Position numbers and translations under genes: made by a program | The notes under the pieces: generated by a model | Told to the model about the DNA's origin: nothing | The model's database searches: none | The model's input: only the letters and a program-made list of their open reading frames with translations | Source of the DNA: Ascidiaceihabitans sp. | GTDB taxonomy: Bacteria > Pseudomonadota > Alphaproteobacteria > Rhodobacterales > Rhodobacteraceae | Direction of reading: 5' to 3' | Length of the DNA stretch: 6,236 nucleotides | Assembly (NCBI GenBank): GCA_023301665.1 | Contig: JALZUL010000089.1 | Location: 1 to 6,236, forward strand | Shown here: positions 1 to 5,604 of the stretch, one piece after another | How the letters are laid out: every line of letters begins with the position of its first letter | How positions within the stretch are numbered: the first letter of the stretch is position 1

Positions 1-102
1 AAGCTTGAGCTTCTTACCGACAACCCTTTGACCACTTATGTAGGGATCGAAGCTTACGGTTTACAAATTACTGGCACACGCTCGATCATGGGAGACAGCT
101 AA
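1..102 (+). CDS. ribB: 3' end of 3,4-dihydroxy-2-butanone 4-phosphate synthase with RibA-like C-terminal domain (partial)
   Basis: Only the last 33 codons and the TAA stop are inside the window; the gene enters from the left edge. The visible peptide contains LELLTDNP followed by VGIEAYGLQI. This resembles the extreme C-terminus of GTP cyclohydrolase II (RibA), which in classical enzymes reads roughly RLLTNNP...LEGYGL.V.ERVP. A RibA-like tail directly before ribH points to a bifunctional or hybrid RibB protein, which would make the four-carbon unit used by lumazine synthase. The tail is diverged: TNNP has become TDNP, and the usual ERVP ending is replaced by GTRSIMGDS. The RibA-like part may therefore be catalytically degenerate, as in RibB hybrids known from proteobacteria. 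The DHBP synthase domain itself is not visible, so the name rests on the tail and the gene order. The stop codon overlaps the ribH start by one base. Confidence 0.75.
   Translation, partial: KLELLTDNPLTTYVGIEAYGLQITGTRSIMGDS
90..95 (+). promoter_or_regulatory. Shine-Dalgarno for ribH, inside the upstream gene
   Basis: GGGAGA lies six bases before the ATG at 102 and within the last codons of the upstream riboflavin gene. Together with the TAATG stop/start overlap it fixes the ribH start and suggests translational coupling. Confidence 0.7.
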
Positions 103-665
103 TGGCATCTGCAGAACAACACCACATTTTGGATCGCCCGACATTCGATAAACCAGTAAAGCTGCTTATCGTTGTGTCGCCTTATTACAAAGATATCGCA
201 GACAATATGGTCGCTGGCGCAAAGGCCGAAATCGAGGCTGCAGGTGGTACTTGGGATTTGATCGAAATGCCGGGTGCGTTGGAAATACCAACAGCCATTG
301 GCATCTCTGATCGTCGGAGTAACTTTGATGGTTACGTGGCGCTGGGCTGTGTCATTCGCGGTGAAACCACGCATTACGATACGGTTTGCAACGACAGTTC
401 ACGGGCGATCCAGCTTTTGGGGTTGCAGGGGCTTTGCATCGGCAATGGCATCCTTACGGTTGAGAACCGCAAGCAGGCCGAAGTACGCGCAGACCCTGCG
501 GATCAAAACAAAGGGGGCGGCGCAGCGGCTGCCGCCTTGCATCTGATTGCACTCAGCCGTAAGTGGGGCAACCAAAGCAAAGGTATCGGGTTCAAACCCG
601 CTTCAGAGAACATCCTGATGGCCGAAGCTAAACACGACAGTACAGGCGGAAATACCACAGTATGA
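102..665 (+). CDS. ribH: 6,7-dimethyl-8-ribityllumazine synthase (RibH)
   Basis: This cytoplasmic enzyme condenses 5-amino-6-ribitylamino-uracil with 3,4-dihydroxy-2-butanone 4-phosphate to give lumazine, the penultimate step of riboflavin synthesis. The 187-residue product carries the family motifs in order: PGALEIP at 57-63, GCVIRGETTHYD at 82-93 with the probable catalytic His91, GNGILTVEN at 114-122, and Arg129 followed by NKGGGAAAA at 136-144 for phosphate binding. It is longer than the E. coli protein (156 aa), with about 15 extra residues at the N-terminus and a hydrophilic C-terminal tail. The usual aromatic-Asn substrate motif near the N-terminus (RFN type) appears here as SPYYKD at 26-31. 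The start is set by GGGAGA six bases upstream and the one-base overlap with the preceding gene. The stop overlaps nusB by four bases (ATGA). The identification is secure. Confidence 0.96.
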   Translation: MASAEQHHILDRPTFDKPVKLLIVVSPYYKDIADNMVAGAKAEIEAAGGTWDLIEMPGALEIPTAIGISDRRSNFDGYVALGCVIRGETTHYDTVCNDSSRAIQLLGLQGLCIGNGILTVENRKQAEVRADPADQNKGGGAAAAALHLIALSRKWGNQSKGIGFKPASENILMAEAKHDSTGGNTTV

Positions 666-1144
666 GCGGCGTTCACTCAAACCTATCTGGCAATCAACGG
701 CGCAAGATGCGCTCGGCGGCGCGGCTTTACGCGGTTCAGGCCTTGTTTCAGATGGAACATTCCAGCCAAAGCCTTGATTTTGTCCGTATCGAATTCCTGA
801 ATTACCGGTTTGGTGAAACCTATGACGGTGAGCAGATGGAAGACGGCGATATTGATCACTTCACGCGTATTCTCGAGGATTCGGTGAACTATCAAGCAAA
901 GATCGACCAACAGACCGATCGCGCCTTAGTTGCCAAATGGCCGTTGGGCCGTATCGACCCGACACTACGGGCGTTGTTCCGTGCCGCTGGCGCTGAATTT
1001 CGCGATACGTCGATCCCGCCAAAGGTCGTGATTAAAGAATACGTAGACGTGGCAGCCGCTTTCTTTCCGGACGGAAAAGAGCCAAGCTTTGTTAACGCAG
1101 TCCTAGACCACATGGGGCGCGAAGAACGGGCCAGCGAATTCTAA
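662..1144 (+). CDS. nusB: Transcription antitermination factor NusB
   Basis: NusB binds boxA RNA together with NusE (ribosomal protein S10) and supports antitermination, chiefly of rRNA operons. The 160-residue, mostly helical product shows two family signatures: an N-terminal arginine-rich segment running into ARLYAVQALFQME at about 20-32, and the C-terminal FFPDGKEPSFVNAVLDHMGR at about 133-152, equivalent to the FVNGVLD motif of E. coli NusB. It is slightly longer than the E. coli protein (139 aa), with an acidic stretch (YDGEQMEDGDIDH) in the middle. The start at 662 overlaps the ribH stop by four bases and has AGGCGGA 11 bases upstream. An internal Met at 707, just before RSAARLYAVQ, is a possible but less likely start. 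Pairing of ribH with nusB is common in bacteria, which supports the call. Confidence 0.95.
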   Translation: MSGVHSNLSGNQRRKMRSAARLYAVQALFQMEHSSQSLDFVRIEFLNYRFGETYDGEQMEDGDIDHFTRILEDSVNYQAKIDQQTDRALVAKWPLGRIDPTLRALFRAAGAEFRDTSIPPKVVIKEYVDVAAAFFPDGKEPSFVNAVLDHMGREERASEF

Positions 1145-1153
1145 CAAACCAAC

Positions 1154-1157
1154 AGGA
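1154..1157 (+). promoter_or_regulatory. Shine-Dalgarno for the quinone oxidoreductase
   Basis: AGGA lies six bases before the ATG at 1164. It favours this start over the next in-frame ATGs at 1167 (9-nt spacer) and 1176 (18-nt spacer). It sits in the 19-nt gap after nusB. Confidence 0.6.
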
Positions 1158-1163
1158 TCATTT

Positions 1164-2135
1164 ATGATGCGCGCAATGCAAGTCGTCGAACTGGGCCAAC
1201 CTCTTCAACTGAATGAGGTTGAGATACCCACGCCAGCGGCGGGCGAGGTGCTTGTCAAAATACACACCTGTGGTTTGAATTTTGGCGATCTGCTGATCAT
1301 CAAAGGCACCTATCAAGAAAAACCGACGCTTCCCGCGACGATCGGGATGGAAATATGTGGCACGATCACCGCTTTGGGTGACGGTGTGACAGGCCTTAAG
1401 GTTGGCCAAAGGGTTGGGGCTTATTCTGGCTTTGGTGGCTTGGCTGATTACGCGGCACTTTCTGCGGATATTTGCGTACCTCTTCCTGATGATATGGACA
1501 CCATCGATGCCGCGGCCTTTTTGATCGCGTATGGCACGAGCCATGTCGGTCTTGATTACAAAGCGCACCTTAAAGCTGGTGAGCGGCTTTTGGTGCTTGG
1601 TGCTTCTGGCGGTGTTGGCCTGACGGCAGTAGAGCTTGGAAAGCTCATGGGCGCAGAAGTAATTGCCTGCGCACGCGGTGCCGCGAAGCTTGAGATTTGT
1701 AAACAAGCCGGTGCTGATCATCTCATCGATTCCGAGGTGGATGATATTCGAGAGATCGTTAAATCCTTGGGCGGTGCTGATGTTGTCTACGATCCTGTTG
1801 GCGGCGACCAATTCAAGGCGGCGTTGCGCGCATGTAACCCTGAAGCGCGCCTTATCCCCCTAGGGTTTGCATCAGGCGATGTGCCACAAATTCCTGCCAA
1901 TCATCTATTGGTCAAGAACCTGACCGTTATCGGTTTTTATTGGGGTGGTTACACCCGCGTGAATCCAAAGGTTCTGACAGATAGCTTTGCTCAGCTTATC
2001 GACTGGTACAATGCCGGAAAAATCAAACCGCATGTTAGCGCAACGCTCCCTCTGGAAAGTGCCAATGATGCGTTGAATTTGCTCAAGACCCGCAAAGCAA
2101 CAGGCAAAGTTGTTGTCGAAATTTCGAAACCCTGA
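1164..2135 (+). CDS. NADPH:quinone oxidoreductase family protein (zinc-independent MDR superfamily)
   Basis: This is a predicted cytoplasmic NADPH-dependent reductase of quinones or other activated alkenes or carbonyls; the real substrate cannot be read from sequence. The 323-residue product has the two MDR parts. The first is a GroES-like N-terminal domain (about 1-120) with CGLNFGDLL at 36-44 and GMEICG at 61-66. The second is a Rossmann domain with the nucleotide-binding motif GASGGVG at 146-152, followed by VIACARG at 166-172, where the Arg could favour NADPH. The histidine and cysteine zinc ligands of alcohol dehydrogenases are missing (GME instead of GHE, and no structural four-cysteine lobe), as expected for the QOR branch. 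DVVYDPVGGD and the C-terminal TGKVVVEI ending are also typical. The length matches the family. The gene follows nusB by 19 nt on the same strand, so cotranscription is likely without implying a shared pathway. A paralogous acyl or enoyl reductase function is possible. Confidence 0.9.
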   Translation: MMRAMQVVELGQPLQLNEVEIPTPAAGEVLVKIHTCGLNFGDLLIIKGTYQEKPTLPATIGMEICGTITALGDGVTGLKVGQRVGAYSGFGGLADYAALSADICVPLPDDMDTIDAAAFLIAYGTSHVGLDYKAHLKAGERLLVLGASGGVGLTAVELGKLMGAEVIACARGAAKLEICKQAGADHLIDSEVDDIREIVKSLGGADVVYDPVGGDQFKAALRACNPEARLIPLGFASGDVPQIPANHLLVKNLTVIGFYWGGYTRVNPKVLTDSFAQLIDWYNAGKIKPHVSATLPLESANDALNLLKTRKATGKVVVEISKP

Positions 2136-2178
2136 ATGCTGGCTATATGGGCAGAGTGTCGCATGACTGAATGACGCC
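2136..2178. other. Short convergent intergenic gap
   Basis: These 43 bases separate the 3' ends of the oxidoreductase (+) and the EamA transporter (-). I looked for a shared bidirectional terminator and found no GC-rich hairpin with a T tract on either strand. Confidence 0.5.
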
Positions 2179-3201
2179 TCAGCCCTTCATTTTGATGCTC
2201 AAAAGGGTCCGCTTTTTCTGCGCCTCGCGTAAGAATACAAAGATACCCGAGGCCAAAATCATGGCGATCCCGATCCAGACCTCAAGCATTGGTAGGTCTG
2301 AAAAGATCAGCCAGCCCCAGAACACAGCCAAAGGCAGGCCGATGTACTCAAATGGTGCCACCGTTGCTGCATCAGCCATCCTATAGGCTTGGCTTAAACC
2401 ATATCCGATGATGGCGGCGTTCAGTCCAAGAACTGCGAACAACCAATAATCACTCGAAGCAGGCCAGATCCACGCGCGCAGCAGAAATTGGACAGATGGA
2501 TCTTCAGCCCCTTCTGCAAAGCGTCCATCCCCCGCAAATAAATAGAAGCCCAATGAGACTAGGATAAAAGTACCTTGAATATAAACGGCGAGGGCGGAGG
2601 CTTTGCTTTGCACGCCAAGCTTGCGGGTTAGGATTTGGTTCAAGGCATAGGTCAGCGCTGCGATGACAGGCAAAAGTAAGATCAGGCGCGAGGCCTCTAA
2701 AGTTTCTGCACTTTCCCACGGTCGCTGCATAATGATGACGCCAACAAAGCCAAACAAAACGGCACCAAGGCGCATCATTCCCACTTTCTCTCCCAAAATG
2801 GGGATCGACAGCAGGGTGATAAACAAAGGAGCGGCAAAGAAAAGCGCAGTGGCGTCGGCCAATGGAATAACGGCCAATGCCACAAAAAATGTCATATTTG
2901 CAGTCACAATCAATAGCCCACGCATCACATGTAAAACGGGTCGATTGGTGCGTAGAATACGCCAGCCACCCTCCAGTTGAACAAAGATAAGGCTAAACAA
3001 AATGGCGATGAATGATCGCGCAAAAACCATTTCATGTAGGGGGTATCCGCCGGACAATTGCTTAATCAACATATCGTTGATCGAAATGCAAAAGACTGCC
3101 CCAAGCACGAACGAAATACCGATAGCTGCATTGTTTTGAGGGGCTGTATTCATAAGCTCAGGCCTATCACGGTTTTGCTTTTCGGCAATAGCCTTGTTCA
3201 T
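2179..3201 (-). CDS. DMT superfamily transporter, EamA domain (two-repeat, ten helices)
   Basis: This is a predicted inner-membrane transporter of the drug/metabolite transporter superfamily, whose members usually export amino acids or small metabolites; the substrate is not predictable here. The product of up to 340 residues has about ten hydrophobic segments arranged as two EamA repeats, roughly residues 25-160 and 180-325. Typical elements are MVFARSFIAILFS in helix 2, ADATALFFAAPLF in helix 4, APFEYIGLPLAVFWGWLIF in helix 9, and a basic cytoplasmic C-terminus (REAQKKRTLLSIKMKG). The start is uncertain. The Met at 3201 adds a hydrophilic leader and has no clear Shine-Dalgarno; the Met at 3153 (MNTAPQN, residue 17) begins closer to helix 1 but has only a weak GAG upstream. 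The gene is convergent with the oxidoreductase and divergent from the CoxG-like gene across 46 nt. No auxiliary gene suggests a cargo. Confidence 0.9.
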   Translation of the reverse strand: MNKAIAEKQNRDRPELMNTAPQNNAAIGISFVLGAVFCISINDMLIKQLSGGYPLHEMVFARSFIAILFSLIFVQLEGGWRILRTNRPVLHVMRGLLIVTANMTFFVALAVIPLADATALFFAAPLFITLLSIPILGEKVGMMRLGAVLFGFVGVIIMQRPWESAETLEASRLILLLPVIAALTYALNQILTRKLGVQSKASALAVYIQGTFILVSLGFYLFAGDGRFAEGAEDPSVQFLLRAWIWPASSDYWLFAVLGLNAAIIGYGLSQAYRMADAATVAPFEYIGLPLAVFWGWLIFSDLPMLEVWIGIAMILASGIFVFLREAQKKRTLLSIKMKG

Positions 3202-3247
3202 CAGAACTGTCTAAGCTGACAAAAACACGATCCAAGGACCGGCATCT
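3202..3247. promoter_or_regulatory. Divergent intergenic region between the EamA transporter and the CoxG-like gene
   Basis: Both genes start outward from this 46-nt gap (if the transporter starts at 3201), so their promoters must lie here or run into the flanking coding sequence. I see no convincing -35/-10 pair on either strand. A short dyad, TGTC-N6-GACA, lies at 3208-3221 and could be an operator, but four-base arms can occur by chance. Confidence 0.3.
3234..3238 (+). promoter_or_regulatory. Shine-Dalgarno for the CoxG-like gene
   Basis: AAGGA ends nine bases before the ATG at 3248. The second in-frame ATG at 3254 would have a 15-base spacer, so the first Met is preferred. Confidence 0.6.
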
Positions 3248-3763
3248 ATGCAAATGACAGACACCCGAGAAATCAATGCAACGCCTGCGCAGGTCTATGC
3301 GGCTTTGCTGGACCCAGAAATTTTGAAAGCCTGTGTTCCTGGTGCGACTGAGGTGACAGGCAATGCTATTGATGGCTTTGAAGCTTCCGTCACCCAAAAG
3401 GTTGGTCCAGTGAAGGCAACCTTCAAAGGACAGGTGACTTTGTCAGACCTTGTCGAGAATCAATCTTTAACGATTGCAGGGCAAGGCAAAGGTGGCGCTG
3501 CTGGGTTCGCCAAAGGGGGGGCGCGTGTTCGCATCGAAGTTACGGATACAGGCAGTGCGCTAAGCTATGACGTCGAAGCGAAAGTTGGCGGAAAACTTGC
3601 GCAATTGGGAAGCCGCATCATCGATGGGTTCTCAAAAAAGATGGCGGACCAGTTCTTTAGCAACCTCCAAGAGCACCTTGAAGGGCCAGCCGAACCTAAG
3701 GACGATGAGGCAGGCGATGGTGAGAAAAAGGGCTGGCTGAAGCGTTTGACTGCGAAAGAATAA
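3248..3763 (+). CDS. CoxG family protein (carbon monoxide dehydrogenase subunit G-like, SRPBCC fold)
   Basis: The 171-residue product matches the CoxG/SRPBCC family. It opens with a short strand and the TPAQVYAALLDPEILKACVPG segment (residues 12-32), where VPG is the family hallmark. It continues with the strand regions VGPVKATFKG and VRIEVTD, and then GGKLAQLGSRIIDG with a long C-terminal helix (KKMADQFFSNLQEHL). In carboxydotrophs CoxG helps place CO dehydrogenase at the membrane, but the family is widespread and many members have no known role. No coxMSL or maturation genes are visible here, so a CO oxidation role should not be assumed. The tail at 145-171 is acidic and then basic/amphipathic (GEKKGWLKRLTAKE), with no transmembrane helix; it might mediate membrane contact. 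The gene stands between a divergent transporter and the ABC pair, 81 nt before the latter's start. Confidence 0.88.
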   Translation: MQMTDTREINATPAQVYAALLDPEILKACVPGATEVTGNAIDGFEASVTQKVGPVKATFKGQVTLSDLVENQSLTIAGQGKGGAAGFAKGGARVRIEVTDTGSALSYDVEAKVGGKLAQLGSRIIDGFSKKMADQFFSNLQEHLEGPAEPKDDEAGDGEKKGWLKRLTAKE

Positions 3764-3766
3764 CGC

Positions 3767-3779
3767 GCACACACTGTGC
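3767..3779 (+). terminator. Small hairpin after the CoxG-like gene (weak terminator candidate)
   Basis: GCACA-CAC-TGTGC forms a perfect five-base-pair stem with a three-base loop, four bases after the CoxG-like stop. It is followed by ATTTCTG rather than a clean T run, so intrinsic termination would be weak. Confidence 0.25.
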
Positions 3780-3831
3780 ATTTCTGCTATGGTCTATGCT
3801 CGGCGGTTTCCCTAGTTTGCACCTAACATCT

Positions 3832-3838
3832 GGTGGAG
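3832..3838 (+). promoter_or_regulatory. Shine-Dalgarno that decides the ABC ATPase start
   Basis: GGTGGAG lies six bases before the ATG at 3845. An in-frame GTG at 3833 is part of this ribosome binding site, so a start called there (adding four residues) is most likely wrong. Confidence 0.75.
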
Positions 3839-3844
3839 ACCAAA

Positions 3845-4774
3845 ATGCCCAGCATCCTAGACATCAAAGATCTTCGTAAATCTTACGAGGGTGGTTTCGA
3901 AGCGCTCAAAGGCGTGAACCTTGAAGCGGGTGAGGGGGAAATCATAGCCCTGCTTGGCCCCAATGGGGCCGGTAAAACCACCTTGATTTCGACGGTTTGC
4001 GGGATCACCTCTGCAACGTCTGGCGATGTAAAAATTGCCGGTCATTGTGTCAAAGAGGACTTTCGCGCGGCCCGCCGCTTGATTGGATTGGTTCCACAGG
4101 AACTGTCGCTTGAACCGTTTGAAAAGGTGCTGAACACCGTTCGTTTCTCACGGGGGTTGTTTGGTAAACCTCGTGATGATGCTGCGATGGAACGTATTCT
4201 GCGTCGGCTCTCGCTTTGGGACAAACGCAACAGTGCGGTGAAAGAACTGTCCGGTGGCATGAAGAGACGGGTCTTGATTGCCAAGGCGCTGGCACATGAG
4301 CCGCGTGTTTTGTTTTTGGATGAGCCAACAGCTGGTGTCGATGTGGAATTGCGCAAAGACATGTGGGACATTGTGGCCGATCTTAAGGCGGACGGTGTCA
4401 CGATCATTTTGACGACCCACTATATCGAAGAGGCCGAAGCGATTGCAGATCGTATTGGCATCATCGCCCATGGTGAGCTGTTATTGATAGAAGAAAAAGC
4501 CAAGCTTATGGCGCGGATGGGTAAGAAAGAGCTCGAAGTTCAATTGAGCGATCCGCTGGATCAAATTCCAGATGGGCTTGCAAAGTACAACCTCACTCAA
4601 ACGGCGGATAAAACAGCGGTGATCTACACCTATGATACAAAAGGCGAGCGCACAGGCATCACCCAATTGCTCAATGATATTGCGGCTGCGGGCTTGAGCT
4701 TACGAGATGTTGCGACCCGACAAAGCAGCCTCGAAGATATCTTTGTCTCGTTGGTTCAGGAGGACGCGGCATGA
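3845..4774 (+). CDS. yadG: ABC transporter ATP-binding protein, YadG-like
   Basis: This is the cytoplasmic ATPase of an ABC-2 type exporter. Counting from the ATG at 3845, the 309-residue product has every catalytic motif: Walker A GPNGAGKTT at 38-46, Q-loop Gln85 in LVPQE, signature LSGGMKRR at 135-142, Walker B VLFLDEP at 155-161, D-loop AGVD at 163-166 and switch His192 in TTHYIEEAEA. The sequence resembles E. coli YadG closely along its whole length, including LWDKRN before the signature, PTAGVDVELRKDMW after Walker B, and a C-terminal domain ending in LEDIFVSLVQE. It has the length of YadG (about 308 aa). The transported substrate of YadGH is not established. The next gene, the permease, overlaps its stop by four bases. 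Relation to drug-exporting DrrA-type ATPases is possible, but the YadG match is better. The symbol is assigned by similarity. Confidence 0.93.
   Translation: MPSILDIKDLRKSYEGGFEALKGVNLEAGEGEIIALLGPNGAGKTTLISTVCGITSATSGDVKIAGHCVKEDFRAARRLIGLVPQELSLEPFEKVLNTVRFSRGLFGKPRDDAAMERILRRLSLWDKRNSAVKELSGGMKRRVLIAKALAHEPRVLFLDEPTAGVDVELRKDMWDIVADLKADGVTIILTTHYIEEAEAIADRIGIIAHGELLLIEEKAKLMARMGKKELEVQLSDPLDQIPDGLAKYNLTQTADKTAVIYTYDTKGERTGITQLLNDIAAAGLSLRDVATRQSSLEDIFVSLVQEDAA
4758..4763 (+). promoter_or_regulatory. Strong Shine-Dalgarno for the permease, inside the ATPase gene
   Basis: A complete AGGAGG sits seven bases before the ATG at 4771, within the final codons of the ATPase gene. It is the best ribosome binding site in the window and would secure a high yield of the membrane subunit. 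Confidence 0.8.
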
Positions 4775-5532
4775 ATTGGACTGCAATCAAAGCGATTTAC
4801 GTTTATGAAATGGCGCGTTTCTTTCGGACATTCCTGCAAAGCTTGATTTCGCCGGTGATTTCGACCTCTCTATACTTTGTGGTCTTTGGGGCCGCGATTG
4901 GCAGCCGTATTGATCAAGTGGATGGTGTGAGCTACGGCGCATTTATTGTCCCCGGTTTGATCATGCTCACCGTGATGACGCAGGCTATTTCGAACGCCTC
5001 GTTTGGGATCTATTTTCCTAAGTTCCTCGGCACAATTTACGAGGTGCTTTCCGCACCTATCAATTTCCTTGAGATCGTCTTGGGGTATGTGGGCGCGGCG
5101 GCGACCAAAGCGATGTTCATTGGCCTGATCATCTTGATCACGTCCTTCTTTTTTGTCGAAATCCAAATTCAACACCCCATTGCGATGGTTGTGTTCTTGG
5201 TTTTGACCTGTGTGAGCTTCGCGCTTTTTGGCTTTATCATCGGTATTTGGGCCAAGAATTTTGAACAGCTTCAACTGGTGCCATTGCTGATTGTAACGCC
5301 ACTCGTATTCTTGGGGGGGTCGTTTTACTCGATCTCGATGTTGCCGCCTGTTTGGCAAACGATCTCGATGTTCAATCCCGTGGTCTACTTGGTCTCTGGC
5401 TTTCGTTGGGCCTTCTTTGGGGTGCAAGACGTGCCTGTCTTGAGTAGCCTTTTGGCGATCGGTTGCTTTACGGGGCTTTGCCTTGCGGCGGTTTATTGGA
5501 TATTCAAAACCGGTTGGCGCATCCGTAGTTAA
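4771..5532 (+). CDS. yadH: ABC-2 type transporter permease, YadH-like
   Basis: This is the inner-membrane subunit that pairs with the preceding ATPase, presumably as a homodimer with two ATPases. The 253-residue product has about six transmembrane segments, near residues 25-45, 57-77, 100-128, 135-160, 168-188 and 225-245. Features shared with E. coli YadH (about 256 aa) include SLYFVVFGAAIGSRI in helix 1, FIVPGLIML in helix 2, the cytoplasmic EVLSAP segment at 91-96 that probably contacts the ATPase, VTPLVFLGGSFYSISMLPPVWQ, and NPVVYLVSGFRW with an RS C-terminus. These are hallmarks of the ABC-2 permease family. The ATG overlaps the ATPase stop (ATGA) and follows a perfect AGGAGG, so the two are clearly one operon. 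The exported substrate is unknown; polysaccharide, drug or lipid export are all possible for the wider family. Confidence 0.93.
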   Translation: MNWTAIKAIYVYEMARFFRTFLQSLISPVISTSLYFVVFGAAIGSRIDQVDGVSYGAFIVPGLIMLTVMTQAISNASFGIYFPKFLGTIYEVLSAPINFLEIVLGYVGAAATKAMFIGLIILITSFFFVEIQIQHPIAMVVFLVLTCVSFALFGFIIGIWAKNFEQLQLVPLLIVTPLVFLGGSFYSISMLPPVWQTISMFNPVVYLVSGFRWAFFGVQDVPVLSSLLAIGCFTGLCLAAVYWIFKTGWRIRS

Positions 5533-5564
5533 CCCGTCCTTTCAAAACCCTGTCCATGAGCGGC

Positions 5565-5578
5565 CCTCTTGTGAGAGG
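5565..5578 (+). terminator. Small hairpin between the permease and the S49 peptidase genes
   Basis: CCTCT-TGTG-AGAGG makes a perfect five-base-pair stem with a four-base loop in the 72-nt gap. No T run follows, so it is a poor intrinsic terminator. It may be a minor RNA structure or chance. Confidence 0.2.
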
Positions 5579-5604
5579 CAGGGAGAGCAATTAGATCGAT
5601 ATTT

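Noticed and set aside
1..6. The window begins exactly at AAGCTT (a HindIII site), suggesting a cloning junction.
   Set aside because: AAGCTT recurs at several places in the window, and the reading frame of the riboflavin gene is continuous from base 1; nothing indicates vector sequence.
1158..1811. A 217-residue open frame on the - strand opposite the quinone oxidoreductase.
   Set aside because: It lies entirely antisense to a well-supported gene, has no recognisable domain, and its basic, cysteine- and arginine-rich composition is typical of a shadow frame.
2136..2178. A shared terminator between the convergent genes.
   Set aside because: No inverted repeat longer than three or four bases and no T tract on either strand.
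3194..3225. Possible sigma-70 boxes in the divergent gap (for example TTGGAT-16-TAGACA on the - strand).
   Set aside because: The -10 agrees with consensus at only about half its positions; I cannot separate it from chance.
3772..3800. A possible promoter before the ABC ATPase, with TATGCT at 3795-3800 as a -10 box.
   Set aside because: No TTG-type -35 element lies 16-18 bases upstream, so the match is too weak to list.
4042..4471. Three overlapping - strand frames opposite the ABC ATPase.
   Set aside because: All are mirrored by conserved ABC motifs on the + strand and have no plausible ribosome binding sites or domains.
4870..5427. A 185-residue open frame on the - strand opposite the permease.
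   Set aside because: It is extremely hydrophilic and rich in Asp, His, Arg and Gln, the usual reverse-strand image of transmembrane codons, and has no family signature.
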